This document shows, piece after piece, positions 24,002 to 35,405 of a stretch of DNA of 64,000 nt (position 1 is its first letter; each line of letters opens with the position of its first letter). The notes beneath the pieces were generated by a model. That model was not told where the DNA came from. It saw only the letters and a list, made by a program, of their open reading frames with translations, and did not search any database. Source of the DNA: Schlegelella aquatica (lineage in GTDB: Bacteria; Pseudomonadota; Gammaproteobacteria; Burkholderiales; Burkholderiaceae_C); the NCBI RefSeq assembly GCF_026013905.1, contig NZ_CP110257.1:1426001-1490000 (forward strand). Direction: 5' to 3'. A program made the position numbers and the translations under genes.

Positions 24002-25375
24002 ATGGCATTGGTGGAAGTGCAGGTTCCCGACATCGGGGACTTCAAGGACGTGGCCGTCATCGAGGTGCTGGTCCAACCCGGAGACACGGTGAAGGCCGAG
24101 CAAAGCCTCATCACCGTGGAGTCCGACAAGGCGTCGATGGAGATTCCATCGTCGCACGCGGGCGTGATCAAGGAACTCAAGGTGAAGGTCGGCGACAAGG
24201 TCAGCCAGGGCTCGGCCATTGCCGTGCTCGAGGCGGCGCAGGGGGTTGCCGCCCCGCCGCCCGCAGGCGAGGCGCGACCGGCCCCCGCATCGCAGCCGGC
24301 CGCAGCACCCCCATCGGCCGCCGCCGCCGCACCCGAGCCGGCGCCCGCCGCGCACGCCGGGGCAGAACTGGCCAGCCAGCCGGTCGAGCGCATCCCACCG
24401 ACCGCGGCCTTGCCACCCCATGAGCCGGCGGCGCCCAAGGGTCGGCTGCCGCACGCCTCGCCGAGCGTGCGCAAGTTGGCGCGCGAGCTGGGTGTGCCGC
24501 TGGAGGAGGTGCAAGGCACCGGGCCCAAGGGGCGCATCACGCAGGAGGACGTGCAGGGCTTCGTCAAGAAGGTGATGGCGGGCGAGGTGCAGACCCAGGC
24601 GCAGAAGGCCAAGGCCCCGGCGCAGGCGGGCGGCGGGGCGCTGCCGGGTCTGCTGCCTTGGCCCCAGGTGGACTTCGCCAAGTTCGGGCCGATCGAGCGC
24701 AAGGATCTGTCGCGCATCAAGAAGATCTCGGGCGCGAACCTGCACCGCAACTGGGTGATGATCCCGCACGTCACCAACCACGAGGACGCGGACATCACCG
24801 AGCTGGAGGCCTTCCGCGTCCAGCTCAACAAGGAGAACGAGAAATCCGGCGTCAAGGTGACGATGCTGGCCTTCCTGATCAAGGCGTGCGTGGCGGCGCT
24901 GAAGAAGTTCCCCGAGTTCAATGCGTCGTTGGACGGCGAGCAGCTCGTGCTCAAGCAGTACTACCACATCGGCTTCGCGGCCGACACGCCGAACGGCCTG
25001 GTGGTGCCGGTGATCAAAGACGCCGACAAGAAGGGCGTGCTGCAGATCGCCAAGGAAACCGCAGAGCTCGCGGCCAAGGCGCGCGAGGGCAAACTCAGCC
25101 CGGCCGACATGTCCGGCGGCTGCTTCTCGATCTCGTCGCTGGGCGGCATCGGCGGCACCTACTTCACGCCGATCATCAATGCGCCCGAGGTGGCCATCCT
25201 CGGCGTGTGCAAGTCGGCGATGAAGCCGGTGTGGGACGGCACGCAGTTCGTGCCGCGGCTCATGCTGCCCCTGTCGCTCAGCTGGGACCACCGGGTGATC
25301 GATGGGGCGTCAGCCGCCCGGTTCAACGCCTATCTGGCGAGCGTGCTGGCGGACTTCCGCCGCGTGATGCTGTAA
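24002..25375 (+). CDS. aceF: Pyruvate dehydrogenase E2, dihydrolipoamide acetyltransferase
   Basis: A 457-residue E2 core protein. It has one N-terminal lipoyl domain (about 1-78; lipoyl Lys in '[11 protein letters not shown]'), an Ala/Pro-rich flexible linker (about 80-150), a peripheral subunit-binding domain ('[14 protein letters not shown]', about 152-188) and the catalytic acyltransferase domain with '[11 protein letters not shown]'. It moves the acetyl group to CoA. Many gammaproteobacterial E2s have three lipoyl domains; here there is one, and another sits on E3. It starts 51 bp after aceE. Confidence 0.97.
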   Translation: MALVEVQVPDIGDFKDVAVIEVLVQPGDTVKAEQSLITVESDKASMEIPSSHAGVIKELKVKVGDKVSQGSAIAVLEAAQGVAAPPPAGEARPAPASQPAAAPPSAAAAAPEPAPAAHAGAELASQPVERIPPTAALPPHEPAAPKGRLPHASPSVRKLARELGVPLEEVQGTGPKGRITQEDVQGFVKKVMAGEVQTQAQKAKAPAQAGGGALPGLLPWPQVDFAKFGPIERKDLSRIKKISGANLHRNWVMIPHVTNHEDADITELEAFRVQLNKENEKSGVKVTMLAFLIKACVAALKKFPEFNASLDGEQLVLKQYYHIGFAADTPNGLVVPVIKDADKKGVLQIAKETAELAAKAREGKLSPADMSGGCFSISSLGGIGGTYFTPIINAPEVAILGVCKSAMKPVWDGTQFVPRLMLPLSLSWDHRVIDGASAARFNAYLASVLADFRRVML

Positions 25376-25388
25376 GGAGGAGCGCGGC

Positions 25389-27206
<1,818 letters not shown>

Positions 27207-27233
27207 ACGGCCCCCCGCGCTCAGCGAACCAAG

Positions 27234-27265
27234 AAAAAACGCCCGCAGGCCGCGGGCGTTTCTTC
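27234..27265. terminator. Bidirectional hairpin terminator between lpdA and hppA
   Basis: A 9-bp perfect stem (AACGCCCGC / GCGGGCGTT, loop AGGCC) lies between two convergent genes. On the minus strand it is followed by a run of T residues (A run 27234-27239), ideal for ending hppA. On the plus strand the tail is TCTTC, weaker, but it may serve the PDH operon. Confidence 0.85.
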
Positions 27266-27286
27266 AAGGGCAGACGCAGCCGGCGC

Positions 27287-29458
27287 TCAACGCGCTGCCG
27301 GCGTGACCGCGGCGGGCCCGGCGAGCGACGCCGGGCCTTTCGCGACCTGCACCTGCGCGGGCGGGGTGGCGGGCGCCTCGGCCCGCTGCGTGGGCATGCC
27401 GGCCGGCAGCAGCGGCACGATCAAGAGCGCCACGATGTTGATGATCTTGATGAGCGGGTTCACGGCGGGGCCGGCAGTGTCCTTGTAGGGGTCGCCCACC
27501 GTGTCGCCCGTCACGGCGGCTTTGTGGGCGTCGCTACCCTTGCCGCCGTGGTGGCCTTCTTCGATGAACTTCTTGGCGTTGTCCCACGCGCCGCCGCCGG
27601 TGCACATCGAGATGGCGACGAACAGGCCCGTCACGATGGTGCCCATCAACAGGCCCCCCAGTGCCGCCGGGCCGAGGAACATGCCGACCAGGATGGGCAC
27701 CACCACCGGCAGCAGCGAGGGCACGATCATCTCCTTGATCGCGGCGGCGGTGAGCATGTCCACCGCGGTGCCGTACTCCGGCTTGCCTGTACCTTCCATG
27801 ATGCCCGGGATGGTCTTGAACTGGCGTCGCACCTCCTCGACCACGCTGCCTGCCGCCCGGCCCACGGCTTCCATCGCCATGGCGCCGAAAAGGTAGGGGA
27901 TCAGGCCGCCGATGAACAGGCCCACGATGACCATGTGGTTGGACAAGTCGAAGCTCGTGGCGAGGTCGCGCGCTTCGAGCGCATGGGTGTAGTCGGCGAA
28001 GAGCACCAGCGCCGCGAGGCCCGCCGAGCCGATGGCATAGCCCTTGGTCACGGCCTTGGTGGTGTTGCCCACCGCGTCCAGCGGATCGGTGATGTCGCGC
28101 ACCGAGGCGGGCAGCTCGGCCATCTCCGCAATGCCGCCGGCGTTGTCGGTGATGGGGCCGTACGCATCGAGTGCGACGATGATGCCCGCCAGGCTCAGCA
28201 TCGAGGTGGCCGCCACGGCGATGCCGTAGAGGCCGCCGAGCAGGTACGACACGATGATCGCGGCGCAGACGAAGATCACCGGCCAGGCGGTGGACTTCAT
28301 GCTCACGGCCAGACCCGCGATGATGTTGGTGCCGTGGCCGGTCGTCGAGGCTTGTGCGACGTGCTTGACGGGCGAGTAGTCGGTGCCGGTGTAGTACTCG
28401 GTGATCCACACCATGAGGGCGGTGAGTGCCAAGCCCACCACGGCCGCGCCGAACAGCCGCATCTGCGTGCCCGAGGCGTAGATCGCGTCGTCCGGCACCA
28501 CCCACTTGGTGATGAAGTAGAAGCCGATCAGCGCGATGACCCCCGCGACGATGAGGCCCCGGTAGAGCGCCGGCATCACGTTCCGCATGCCCGGTGAGGC
28601 CTTCACCGCAAAGCAGCCGAGGATGGAGGCGATGATCGAGAAGCCGCCGAGCGCCAGCGGGTAGACGCTGGCCGCGAAGGGCGCCGCGGTCACCGTGAGC
28701 GCACCCAGCACCATCGTCGCGATCAAGGTCACGGCATACGTCTCGAACAAGTCGGCCGCCATGCCGGCGCAGTCGCCGACGTTGTCGCCCACGTTGTCGG
28801 CGATGACCGCCGGGTTGCGCGGGTCATCCTCGGGGATGCCCGCCTCCACCTTGCCGACGAGGTCGGCGCCCACGTCCGCCCCCTTGGTGAAGATGCCGCC
28901 ACCCAGCCGCGCGAAGATGGAGATCAGCGAGGCACCGAACGCCAGGCCCATCAGGGGCTTGAGCAAGGTCGCCAGCGAGGTGGTGGGCGTCATCTGGCCA
29001 TTGGTCGTGAGGAACCAGAAGAAGATGCCGACGCCCAGGAGGCCCAGGCCCACCACCAAGAGCCCGGTGATGGCGCCGCCGCGGAAGGCGACGGCCAGCG
29101 CCTCACCGATGCCGCGCGTGGCGGCCTGTGCAGTGCGCACGTTGGCGCGCACCGAGACGTTCATGCCGATGAAGCCGCAGGCTCCCGAAAGCACCGCGCC
29201 CACGACGAAGGCCACGGCCGTCGTCAAGTCGATGAAGATGCCGATCAGGATGGCGAGCACGACGCCCGCGATCGCGATGGTGCGGTACTGCCTCGCCAAG
29301 TACGCAGCCGCGCCCTGCTGGACGGCCGCGGCGATTTCCTGCATCCGGGCATTGCCCGGGTCCTGCCTGAGGATCCAGCTTCGCGAGACGAAGCCATAGA
29401 GCACCGCGGCAACGCCGCAAGCCAGCGCAAAGTAGAGCGCCGAAAAAGCCGTCGACAT
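27287..29458 (-). CDS. hppA: K+-independent proton-translocating pyrophosphatase
   Basis: A 723-residue integral membrane pyrophosphatase with about 16 hydrophobic segments. It couples PPi hydrolysis to H+ transport across the inner membrane. Family motifs are '[20 protein letters not shown]' and '[18 protein letters not shown]'. The segment '[11 protein letters not shown]' has Lys where K+-dependent enzymes have Ala, which marks the K+-independent class. ATG 29458 begins the first membrane helix; a longer frame to 29554 is not supported. It is divergent from the soluble pyrophosphatase gene 247 bp away. Confidence 0.97.
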   Translation of the reverse strand: MSTAFSALYFALACGVAAVLYGFVSRSWILRQDPGNARMQEIAAAVQQGAAAYLARQYRTIAIAGVVLAILIGIFIDLTTAVAFVVGAVLSGACGFIGMNVSVRANVRTAQAATRGIGEALAVAFRGGAITGLLVVGLGLLGVGIFFWFLTTNGQMTPTTSLATLLKPLMGLAFGASLISIFARLGGGIFTKGADVGADLVGKVEAGIPEDDPRNPAVIADNVGDNVGDCAGMAADLFETYAVTLIATMVLGALTVTAAPFAASVYPLALGGFSIIASILGCFAVKASPGMRNVMPALYRGLIVAGVIALIGFYFITKWVVPDDAIYASGTQMRLFGAAVVGLALTALMVWITEYYTGTDYSPVKHVAQASTTGHGTNIIAGLAVSMKSTAWPVIFVCAAIIVSYLLGGLYGIAVAATSMLSLAGIIVALDAYGPITDNAGGIAEMAELPASVRDITDPLDAVGNTTKAVTKGYAIGSAGLAALVLFADYTHALEARDLATSFDLSNHMVIVGLFIGGLIPYLFGAMAMEAVGRAAGSVVEEVRRQFKTIPGIMEGTGKPEYGTAVDMLTAAAIKEMIVPSLLPVVVPILVGMFLGPAALGGLLMGTIVTGLFVAISMCTGGGAWDNAKKFIEEGHHGGKGSDAHKAAVTGDTVGDPYKDTAGPAVNPLIKIINIVALLIVPLLPAGMPTQRAEAPATPPAQVQVAKGPASLAGPAAVTPAAR

Positions 29459-29705
29459 GAAGTGGTCTCCTTCCTCTCGATCATCCGCGTGGTTGTCGTT
29501 CACGCCGCGTGTCTGACGCCGCGGTCGCACCCCCCGGCACGCAGCCAGGGGCAAAACCCATGCTACGGGAAGCGCTATAGGGCCGCAATCGCGGCGCCCC
29601 TGTGTTTACGCGCAGTTGCGGCGGCCCCACGACGGCAGCCCGTCAGGGCGCCGCAAGGCCAGCCGGTACACTGCGGGTTTTCCCTCGCATTGCCATCAAC
29701 ACATC

Positions 29706-30248
29706 ATGAGCCTGCACAACGTCACTCCCGGCGCCAAGGCGCCCGAGCAGTTCAACGTGATCATCGAGATCCCGATGAATGCGGATCCGATCAAGTACGA
29801 GGTGGACGAGGAAACGGGCGCGCTGTTCGTCGACCGCTTCATGGGCACTGCCATGCACTACCCGTGCAACTACGGCTACATCCCCCAGACGATCGCCGAC
29901 GACGGCGATCCGGTGGACGTGCTCGTGATCACGCCGTTCCCGCTCATCCCCGGCGTGGTGGTGACGTGCCGGCCCATCGGCATTCTCAAGATGGAAGACG
30001 AGGCAGGCGGCGACAGCAAGCTGCTGGCCGTGCCGATCGACAAGATCCTGCCGATCTACACGCATTGGCAGAAGCCCGAAGACATGAACCAGCTGCGCCT
30101 CCAGCAGATCCAGCACTTCTTCGAGCATTACAAGGACCTGGAGCCCGGCAAGTGGGTCAAGGTCAAGGGCTGGGAAGGCCCCGAGGCCGCCAAGGAGGAA
30201 GTGCGCAACGGCATCGCCAGCTTCCTGAAGGCGCGGCAAAAGGGCTGA
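29706..30248 (+). CDS. ppa: Soluble inorganic pyrophosphatase, family I
   Basis: A 180-residue cytoplasmic pyrophosphatase that hydrolyses PPi to two phosphates. Hallmarks are '[11 protein letters not shown]' and the Mg-binding '[10 protein letters not shown]'. ATG 29706 gives the family N-terminus. A TACACT -10-like element lies about 35 bp upstream. It is divergently arranged with the membrane pyrophosphatase hppA, so PPi can be either wasted as heat or used to pump protons. Confidence 0.97.
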   Translation: MSLHNVTPGAKAPEQFNVIIEIPMNADPIKYEVDEETGALFVDRFMGTAMHYPCNYGYIPQTIADDGDPVDVLVITPFPLIPGVVVTCRPIGILKMEDEAGGDSKLLAVPIDKILPIYTHWQKPEDMNQLRLQQIQHFFEHYKDLEPGKWVKVKGWEGPEAAKEEVRNGIASFLKARQKG

Positions 30249-30352
30249 GTGCTCTTTCCGGGCGCCGCCGTGCGGGGCCGGACTTGCGGCGCGCGGCCGC
30301 CTGCCGTAGGGTGCGCGCCGTGGAGTCCGCACTTCTCAGGAAAGGACGAGCG

Positions 30353-31003
30353 GTGGCGCGATGGGCATGGATGCGACGAGTGGCGCTGCAGACCGTGCGG
30401 CGCGCCCTCGGGCAGCAGGTGCGCATCGACACCCCGGACAGGCGCCTGCTCGAAGACGTCATCCTCCCTCACTACGGCGCACGCGAGGACGTGCGCTGTG
30501 TTCTTTTCGTCGGCACGCATTGGTACACGGCGCACTACCCGCAGTACTTCCCGGCGGCCCGCTTCCTCACGCTCGACATCGATCCCCGGCAGGCGCGGCA
30601 TGGGTCCCCTGGCGGGCACCTCGTCGCATCGGTCACCGAGGTGGACCGGCACCTGCCCGCGCGCTGCGTGGACCTCGTCGTGCTCAATGGCGTCTTCGGC
30701 TGGGGCCTCGATCGGCGCGAGGACGCGGAGCAGGCGCTCCACGCGATCCACGCTGTACTGCGCGATGACGGAGAACTGGTCGTCGGATGGAACGACGTGC
30801 CCTCGCGTCGGCCGTTTCCGTTCGGGGAACTGCGCGCCTTGAGCGGGTACGAGAAGGTGGTGTTTGCGCCCCTGGGCCGCGCCGTGGTGCTCAGCGGCGG
30901 CGACAACGCGCACCGATTCGAGTTCTATCGCAAGGCGGGCACACTCATGCCCGCGCCGATCCTGCCTGGCGCCCAAGGACGGGCGCCGCCGCGCGGCGCT
31001 TGA
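30353..31003 (+). CDS. SAM-dependent methyltransferase-like protein
   Basis: A 216-residue protein resembling class I methyltransferases. 'VLFVGTHWYTAHYP' occupies the place of motif I, 'RFLTLDIDPRQA' carries the acidic end of strand 2, and 'CVDLVVLNGVFGWGLD' resembles motif IV/V. The glycine motif is not canonical, so SAM binding is probable rather than certain; the substrate is unknown. GTG 30353 is preferred because AGGAAAGGA precedes it at good spacing. Later ATG 30371 and earlier GTG 30320 are alternatives. Confidence 0.7.
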   Translation: MARWAWMRRVALQTVRRALGQQVRIDTPDRRLLEDVILPHYGAREDVRCVLFVGTHWYTAHYPQYFPAARFLTLDIDPRQARHGSPGGHLVASVTEVDRHLPARCVDLVVLNGVFGWGLDRREDAEQALHAIHAVLRDDGELVVGWNDVPSRRPFPFGELRALSGYEKVVFAPLGRAVVLSGGDNAHRFEFYRKAGTLMPAPILPGAQGRAPPRGA

Positions 31004-31086
31004 CGCCCTGCCCAACCCGCGCCGGCAGACCGGGCTGCGCCCTCGCAGCGCGGCATCTGTCGTCGAGCGGCGGGTGCAACGCCTCG

Positions 31087-31284
31087 TCAGCCGCCCCCGA
31101 TGCCGCGCGTGACGCGTCCTGTGCCGTTGCAGGTGGTGCAGGGCCGGCCGTCGAGCCGGCCACTGCCGCCGCAGTCGGGGCACACCGACTCGCCGGTACC
31201 GGGGCTGCCCGGCGGCGCCTCGTCGCCCGGAGAAGGGCGCGGATCGGAAGGTGAGGGATCGGGTGAGGGCGAGGACGGGGTCAT
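31087..31284 (-). CDS. Small zinc-ribbon protein with DnaJ-type CxxCxGxG repeats
   Basis: A 65-residue protein. A Pro/Ser/acid-rich N-terminal half is followed by two repeats, 'CPDCGGSG' and 'CTTCNGTG', each matching half of a DnaJ-like zinc finger. It therefore probably binds one zinc ion. Its function is not known. GGAG precedes the ATG. It lies 30 bp downstream of the next small gene on the same strand, so the two are likely cotranscribed. Confidence 0.72.
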   Translation of the reverse strand: MTPSSPSPDPSPSDPRPSPGDEAPPGSPGTGESVCPDCGGSGRLDGRPCTTCNGTGRVTRGIGGG

Positions 31285-31314
31285 GGTCTCATGCTCCAGG
31301 TGGACGAGCGGGCT

Positions 31315-31722
31315 TCACGGACTGTGCGGCGGGCGAGTGCGGGCGGACGGCCTGTGCGCCCGGGAATCGAGCGCAAGGCCCGAGCGTGCCAGCACGTCGC
31401 TCGCGCCGTGCCGTCGCAGCAACTCCTCGACGCGGCCCTTCGCCGTCTCGTCTTCCAGCGTCACCGCGAGCAACCGGTTGCCCCGCTCGATCGCCGCACG
31501 ATAGAGGGCCTCCATCTCGCTTTGTGCGCCTTCCTCTCCAGTGAGCGAGAGGAACATGTCCTGGACGGTGTCCCGGATCGAGCCGTCGCTCTTGAAATCC
31601 GAGGCCTCGCCCTCGGGCTCCAGCGTCTGTGCCCCCAGTCCCGAGCCGGCCAGCGCTGCTCGCGCTGCGCGGGCGTCCTCGGCCCGCTCGAAGACGGCGA
31701 TCAGTGTGAGCTTGGGCGTCAT
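31315..31722 (-). CDS. Hypothetical protein, 135 aa
   Basis: The N-terminus 'MTPKLTLIAVFERAEDARAA' predicts a beta strand and helix like small alpha/beta regulatory folds. A second half ('GNRLLAVTLEDETAKGRVEE') repeats the strand-helix pattern, and acidic residues are frequent. AAGGAG lies 7 nt before ATG 31722, which decides the start. I do not recognise the family. A stress-related role is sometimes suggested for similar betaproteobacterial proteins, but nothing here proves it. Confidence 0.68.
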   Translation of the reverse strand: MTPKLTLIAVFERAEDARAARAALAGSGLGAQTLEPEGEASDFKSDGSIRDTVQDMFLSLTGEEGAQSEMEALYRAAIERGNRLLAVTLEDETAKGRVEELLRRHGASDVLARSGLALDSRAHRPSARTRPPHSP

Positions 31723-31890
31723 GGGAGGGTCTCCTTTCGAGTGCGCGGTGCTGCGACGAAGGCGAGCATCTGGCGTGCCGGGGCGCGATACCGGCGCGGG
31801 GGTAGGGCATGGCACGAGCGGAGAGCTTCGCGGGCCGCGCACCTCGCCCTTCGCTTCCCGGCGTATGCGGCTCGGCGCTACATTGGGCTC

Positions 31891-32814
31891 ATGTGCTACA
31901 GCGCCCAGATCAAAGCGGAGTACCAACGCTACGTGCGCGCATATGGGGCCGACATCGACCTCCACGAGTACTACGACTTGTATTGGAGGCGGCGCCAGGG
32001 AGCGAAGCTGAAGATCCCCAGGGGCGTGGATCTGTCGTTCTCGGCGCCGCAGACGGACGAGGAGCGCCGGATCAAGGCATTGATCGACGAGACCGATGCC
32101 GAACAGGCGTGGCAGTGGCAGCAGGAGCTCGCGCGGCAGAAGCAGCGGCTGGCCAGGGCCGAGGCGGCCCTGGCCGCCAAGCCGACCAAGAAGGCCCAGG
32201 ACGAGGCCCGGATCGCGGCCAACAAGATCGCCCAGTTGCGGGGCTGGCTCGAGGACCTGCAACGCACCGAGCCGCAGGCCAAGGATTCACGCATCTTCCC
32301 CGGCCACTATGCGCCGGTGATGGTCTCGGAGCACGGGCGCCGCGTGGTGCGCCTGATGCGCTACCAGTGCCGCCCGCCCGGCAAGCCGGCCCACTACGAC
32401 GAACGCTTCCCCGGCACCTACAACGCCCGCAGGGACAACCTGGAAGGTTCGTTCTGGCGCGATCTCTTCGGCCGCAACCACGGCGTCATCTTGATCTCGT
32501 CGTTCTACGAGAACGTCCAACGTGCGGGTGAGAAAGCGGTGGTCGAGTTCAAGCCTCGACCCGAGCACGACCTGCTGGTCGCCTGCCTCTGGTCGCGCTG
32601 GGAAGGCGAGGGCGAGGTCTTGTATTCCTTCGCGGCGATCACCGACGACCCCCCGGCCGAGGTGGCTGCCGCCGGGCACGACCGATGTCTCGTGCCGATC
32701 AAGCCGGAGCACCTGGACGCGTGGCTCAACCCCGACCCTTCGAACCTGCAAGCGCTCTATGCGATCCTCGACGACCGCGACCGCCCGTACTACGAACACC
32801 GACTCGCGGCCTGA
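31891..32814 (+). CDS. SRAP-domain protein (YedK/HMCES-like) with helical insert
   Basis: A 307-residue SRAP protein. Family members form a thiazolidine crosslink between Cys2 and abasic sites in single-stranded DNA, protecting forks. All active-site elements are present: Cys2 directly after Met1 ('MCYSAQ'), Asn178 in 'YNARRDN', Glu207 in 'SFYENV' and His263 in 'GHDRCLVP'. The start must be 31891 because Cys2 has to be the first residue after Met removal. It is about 80 residues longer than YedK because of a charged, coiled-coil-like insert (about residues 55-130). Confidence 0.88.
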   Translation: MCYSAQIKAEYQRYVRAYGADIDLHEYYDLYWRRRQGAKLKIPRGVDLSFSAPQTDEERRIKALIDETDAEQAWQWQQELARQKQRLARAEAALAAKPTKKAQDEARIAANKIAQLRGWLEDLQRTEPQAKDSRIFPGHYAPVMVSEHGRRVVRLMRYQCRPPGKPAHYDERFPGTYNARRDNLEGSFWRDLFGRNHGVILISSFYENVQRAGEKAVVEFKPRPEHDLLVACLWSRWEGEGEVLYSFAAITDDPPAEVAAAGHDRCLVPIKPEHLDAWLNPDPSNLQALYAILDDRDRPYYEHRLAA

Positions 32815-33004
32815 ACGGATTCGCAAGCCGCGCATCCGGAAGGAAGTCGAAAGGAGAGAGCGGCGAGAAGCCACCGGACACTGGCAGCGAGGGTGGCACC
32901 AACGAAGCAAAGCCGAAGGCTGAATGCAGCGCGGCGTAGCGGGGAGGGGAAGCGGGAGGTGAAACGGGAGGAGGTGGCACCAGAAGAGGCACCCAGCGCA
33001 AAGG
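32815..33004. other. Purine-rich intergenic stretch
   Basis: About 190 bp between the SRAP gene and the tRNA-Asn terminator. The plus strand is rich in A and G with many GGA triplets, and 'GGTGGCACCA' occurs twice. No ORF with convincing codon use or ribosome site was found. Confidence 0.35.
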
Positions 33005-33045
33005 AAAAGGCCCCAGCGTCGGCTGCTTCCAACGCTGGGGCTTTT
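33005..33045 (-). terminator. Terminator downstream of tRNA-Asn
   Basis: A 10-bp perfect stem (33010-33019 with 33032-33041, GCCCCAGCGT / ACGCTGGGGC). It is flanked by AAAA on the left and TTTT on the right, so it can work in both directions. On the minus strand it lies 9 bp after the tRNA CCA end. Confidence 0.85.
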
Positions 33046-33053
33046 GCTGTTTT

Positions 33054-33129
33054 TGGCTCCCCGACCTGGGCTCGAACCAGGGACCTGCGGATTAACAGTC
33101 CGTCGCTCTACCGACTGAGCTATCGGGGA
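33054..33129 (-). tRNA. tRNA-Asn (GTT)
   Basis: A 76-nt cloverleaf read on the minus strand. The acceptor TCCCCGA pairs with TCGGGGA. There is a D arm GCTCAGTCGGTAGAGC, anticodon loop CTGTTAA with anticodon GTT, and T arm CCTGGTTCGAGCCCAGG. The discriminator G and a genome-encoded CCA are present. Confidence 0.96.
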
Positions 33130-33165
33130 ACAGAGCCTCGCATTATAGAACGAGTTTTTGCGGCT

Positions 33166-35340
33166 TTACAAGTCTGCTTGCAGCGCGACGCGGAAGGTGC
33201 GCGGCGCGAGCGGGTAGAGGTACACATGGCCGAACTGATACGGCGACTCGCGCCAGGCGCGTTTGTCGGTCAGGTTCTCCACGCCGGCGCGCCAGGTGAG
33301 CACCGTGCCGCTCCTGCGCTGCTGCCAGGTCAGACCGAGGTCGTAGCGGGTCCAGGAGGGAATGCGCACGCTGTTGTCGGGCAGCACCATGCGATCGCCC
33401 TCGTGCACCAGGGTCGCGCCGATTCGCAGCCCTTCGACGCTCGGCACGCGGTAGTCGGCCGTCGCTTTGAAGGCGTGACGCGGCACGTTGACCGGTCGCT
33501 TGCCATCGAGCGACGGGTCGGCGCTGTCTTCGCGGCGTGCATGCAGCCACATCGCGCTCGCGCCCCAGGTCCAGGGCCCCTGTCGCAGTTGGGCGCCGAG
33601 CTCCACCCCTCGATGGCGTGCGTGGCCGTCGAAGCGGCGGGTGCAGCTGTCGCCGGGAGTGTCGTCGTCGCAGACGGTGCCCACATCCGAGGTGGCCGGG
33701 CGGCGGATGTCGAAGTAGGCCACGTCCCACGTCAGCCCTTCGAAGGCGTGCGACTTGTAGCCCAGCTCCCACTGACGGCTCTTGAGGGGCCCGAGCGCCT
33801 GCCCGCGGTTGGTGTAGCGAGCCCGGTTCGGCACGACGTCGGACTCGGCCCCTTCCCCCCAGCTGGCGTAAAGGAGCCGCCCGGGCGCCACCTCATGCCC
33901 CAGCGCCAGCCACGGCGTCGTGAACGACTGGGTGTAGTCGGTGGCGCGCGGATCTCCGCTCGTGCGCACGCTCTCGCGGGCCAGCCGTGTGTGCCGCAGG
34001 CCCGCCCACAGCTGCCACCCCGGCGCCAGCTGCGCCGCGTCGCGCACGTAGTACTCGACGCTGCGCTCGGTGCGGTTCGTGTTGGCATCGAAGAAGGGCG
34101 TGGACGGCTGGGGAACCTGGGTGTTTCCATCGACGGTGCCGACGCCGGCCCAGGTGTTGAGCCCGTCCTGGAAGCGGGCCTTGTAGCGCGTGAGCAGTAC
34201 CCCGGCCGTCAGGCGGTGACGCATGCCGCCCCACAGCACCTGCCCGTCCGCATGAAGGTCGAACGCCTGCGTGCGGCGCCGTTCGTTGTCGCTGACGTAC
34301 TCGTAGTAGTCGAAGCTGCCGTCGGCGCAGTAGCGGTCATACTGGTTGACCGCGCTGCATCCGAAGGGGTAGGCCAGGCGGTCGTCCGTGTCCAGGCGCT
34401 GCGTCCCATAGTGCGCCGTCACGCTCCAGTCGGCCGACAGCTCTTGGCGCAGCCGCACAGAGGCGGTGAGGGCGTCCATCACCACCGGCTGGGTCCAGCT
34501 CTGGTTGTTGAGGTTGATGCGCGGGTTTACCGGCTCGGGCAGGCGGTCGCCGAGCAGGCTGAAGCCCGGCTGGCTGGGTTGACTGCGACGGCTCGACTCG
34601 ATCTCGGCTTCCAGCAGGGTGCCCGGGGCGATGCGCCAGTCGCCCGCCACCGCCAGCAGCCGGCGGTGGCCGGTATCGCTGCGCAGCGGCGCGTCGAGGT
34701 GCTCGTAGGCGGCATTGACGCGCAGCCCGAAGCGGTCGTCGGTGCCGAAGCGATCCCCGACGTCCACCGCGACGCCGACCGTGGCCTTGCTGCGCCAGCC
34801 CAACTCCACGGTGCGCGTCCGTCCCTCAGGGCGCTTGACCACATGGTTCACGAGGCCGCCCGGCGCGCTCGTGCCGGCCTGGATGCCACTCGTGCCCTTC
34901 AGGATCTCGATGGCCGACTTGTTGTCCAGCGGGATGGAGGTTTCCGCGTTGATGGGCAGGCCGTCGCGCCGGTAGTTGAACCGGTTGTCGAGCACGAAGC
35001 CGCGCACGGTGAGGAAGTCCCAGTAGCCCTGGGAGTTGTAGGCGTCGCTGATGCTGGCGTCCAGGCCCACCACGTCGGCCAGGCGGGTGGCGCCGCGGTC
35101 CTTGAGATCGTCCAGCGTCCATGCCTGCGCCTGGAGCGGGGTCCGCGCCAGCGGCTCTTGCCCGAAGCCGGTGACGCTGGCGGGTGGCCGCTCCTGGCCT
35201 TTGACGGTGATCGCGGGCAGGGCCGTCTGGTCCGTCTGCGCGGCCGCCCAGCCGCACCACAGCAGGCACGCAGCCGCGATGGGGGAGCGACGCCGAACGA
35301 AATGCGAACGACGGGAGGAAGAAGGGTGGATGTGCGCCAT
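33166..35340 (-). CDS. TonB-dependent outer membrane receptor under TPP riboswitch control
   Basis: A 724-residue outer membrane receptor. A signal peptide ends at 'AAAQ', followed by a TonB-box-like 'LPAITVKG', a plug domain (about 50-180, 'ILKGTSGIQAGTSAPGGLVN') and a 22-strand-type barrel ending in aromatic-rich strands. By sequence it would be called a siderophore receptor (FhuA/FecA-like). A TPP riboswitch lies directly in its leader, so its true cargo is probably thiamine, a phosphate ester or a precursor. Thiamine-regulated TonB receptors have been predicted before (Omr1-type). ATG 35340 gives a normal signal peptide; an earlier start at 35391 would extend into the leader. Confidence 0.9.
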   Translation of the reverse strand: MAHIHPSSSRRSHFVRRRSPIAAACLLWCGWAAAQTDQTALPAITVKGQERPPASVTGFGQEPLARTPLQAQAWTLDDLKDRGATRLADVVGLDASISDAYNSQGYWDFLTVRGFVLDNRFNYRRDGLPINAETSIPLDNKSAIEILKGTSGIQAGTSAPGGLVNHVVKRPEGRTRTVELGWRSKATVGVAVDVGDRFGTDDRFGLRVNAAYEHLDAPLRSDTGHRRLLAVAGDWRIAPGTLLEAEIESSRRSQPSQPGFSLLGDRLPEPVNPRINLNNQSWTQPVVMDALTASVRLRQELSADWSVTAHYGTQRLDTDDRLAYPFGCSAVNQYDRYCADGSFDYYEYVSDNERRRTQAFDLHADGQVLWGGMRHRLTAGVLLTRYKARFQDGLNTWAGVGTVDGNTQVPQPSTPFFDANTNRTERSVEYYVRDAAQLAPGWQLWAGLRHTRLARESVRTSGDPRATDYTQSFTTPWLALGHEVAPGRLLYASWGEGAESDVVPNRARYTNRGQALGPLKSRQWELGYKSHAFEGLTWDVAYFDIRRPATSDVGTVCDDDTPGDSCTRRFDGHARHRGVELGAQLRQGPWTWGASAMWLHARREDSADPSLDGKRPVNVPRHAFKATADYRVPSVEGLRIGATLVHEGDRMVLPDNSVRIPSWTRYDLGLTWQQRRSGTVLTWRAGVENLTDKRAWRESPYQFGHVYLYPLAPRTFRVALQADL

Positions 35341-35405
35341 CTGCAGTCCTAGGTGGCGCAGGTGGCGGCTTTCGAGAGGGCGTGGATGCACGCCGCTTTC
35401 GGTCG

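Noticed and set aside
32893-35352. An 819-codon plus-strand frame over the TonB receptor and tRNA-Asn
   Set aside because: It reads through a tRNA gene, its terminator and the antisense of a clear receptor gene.
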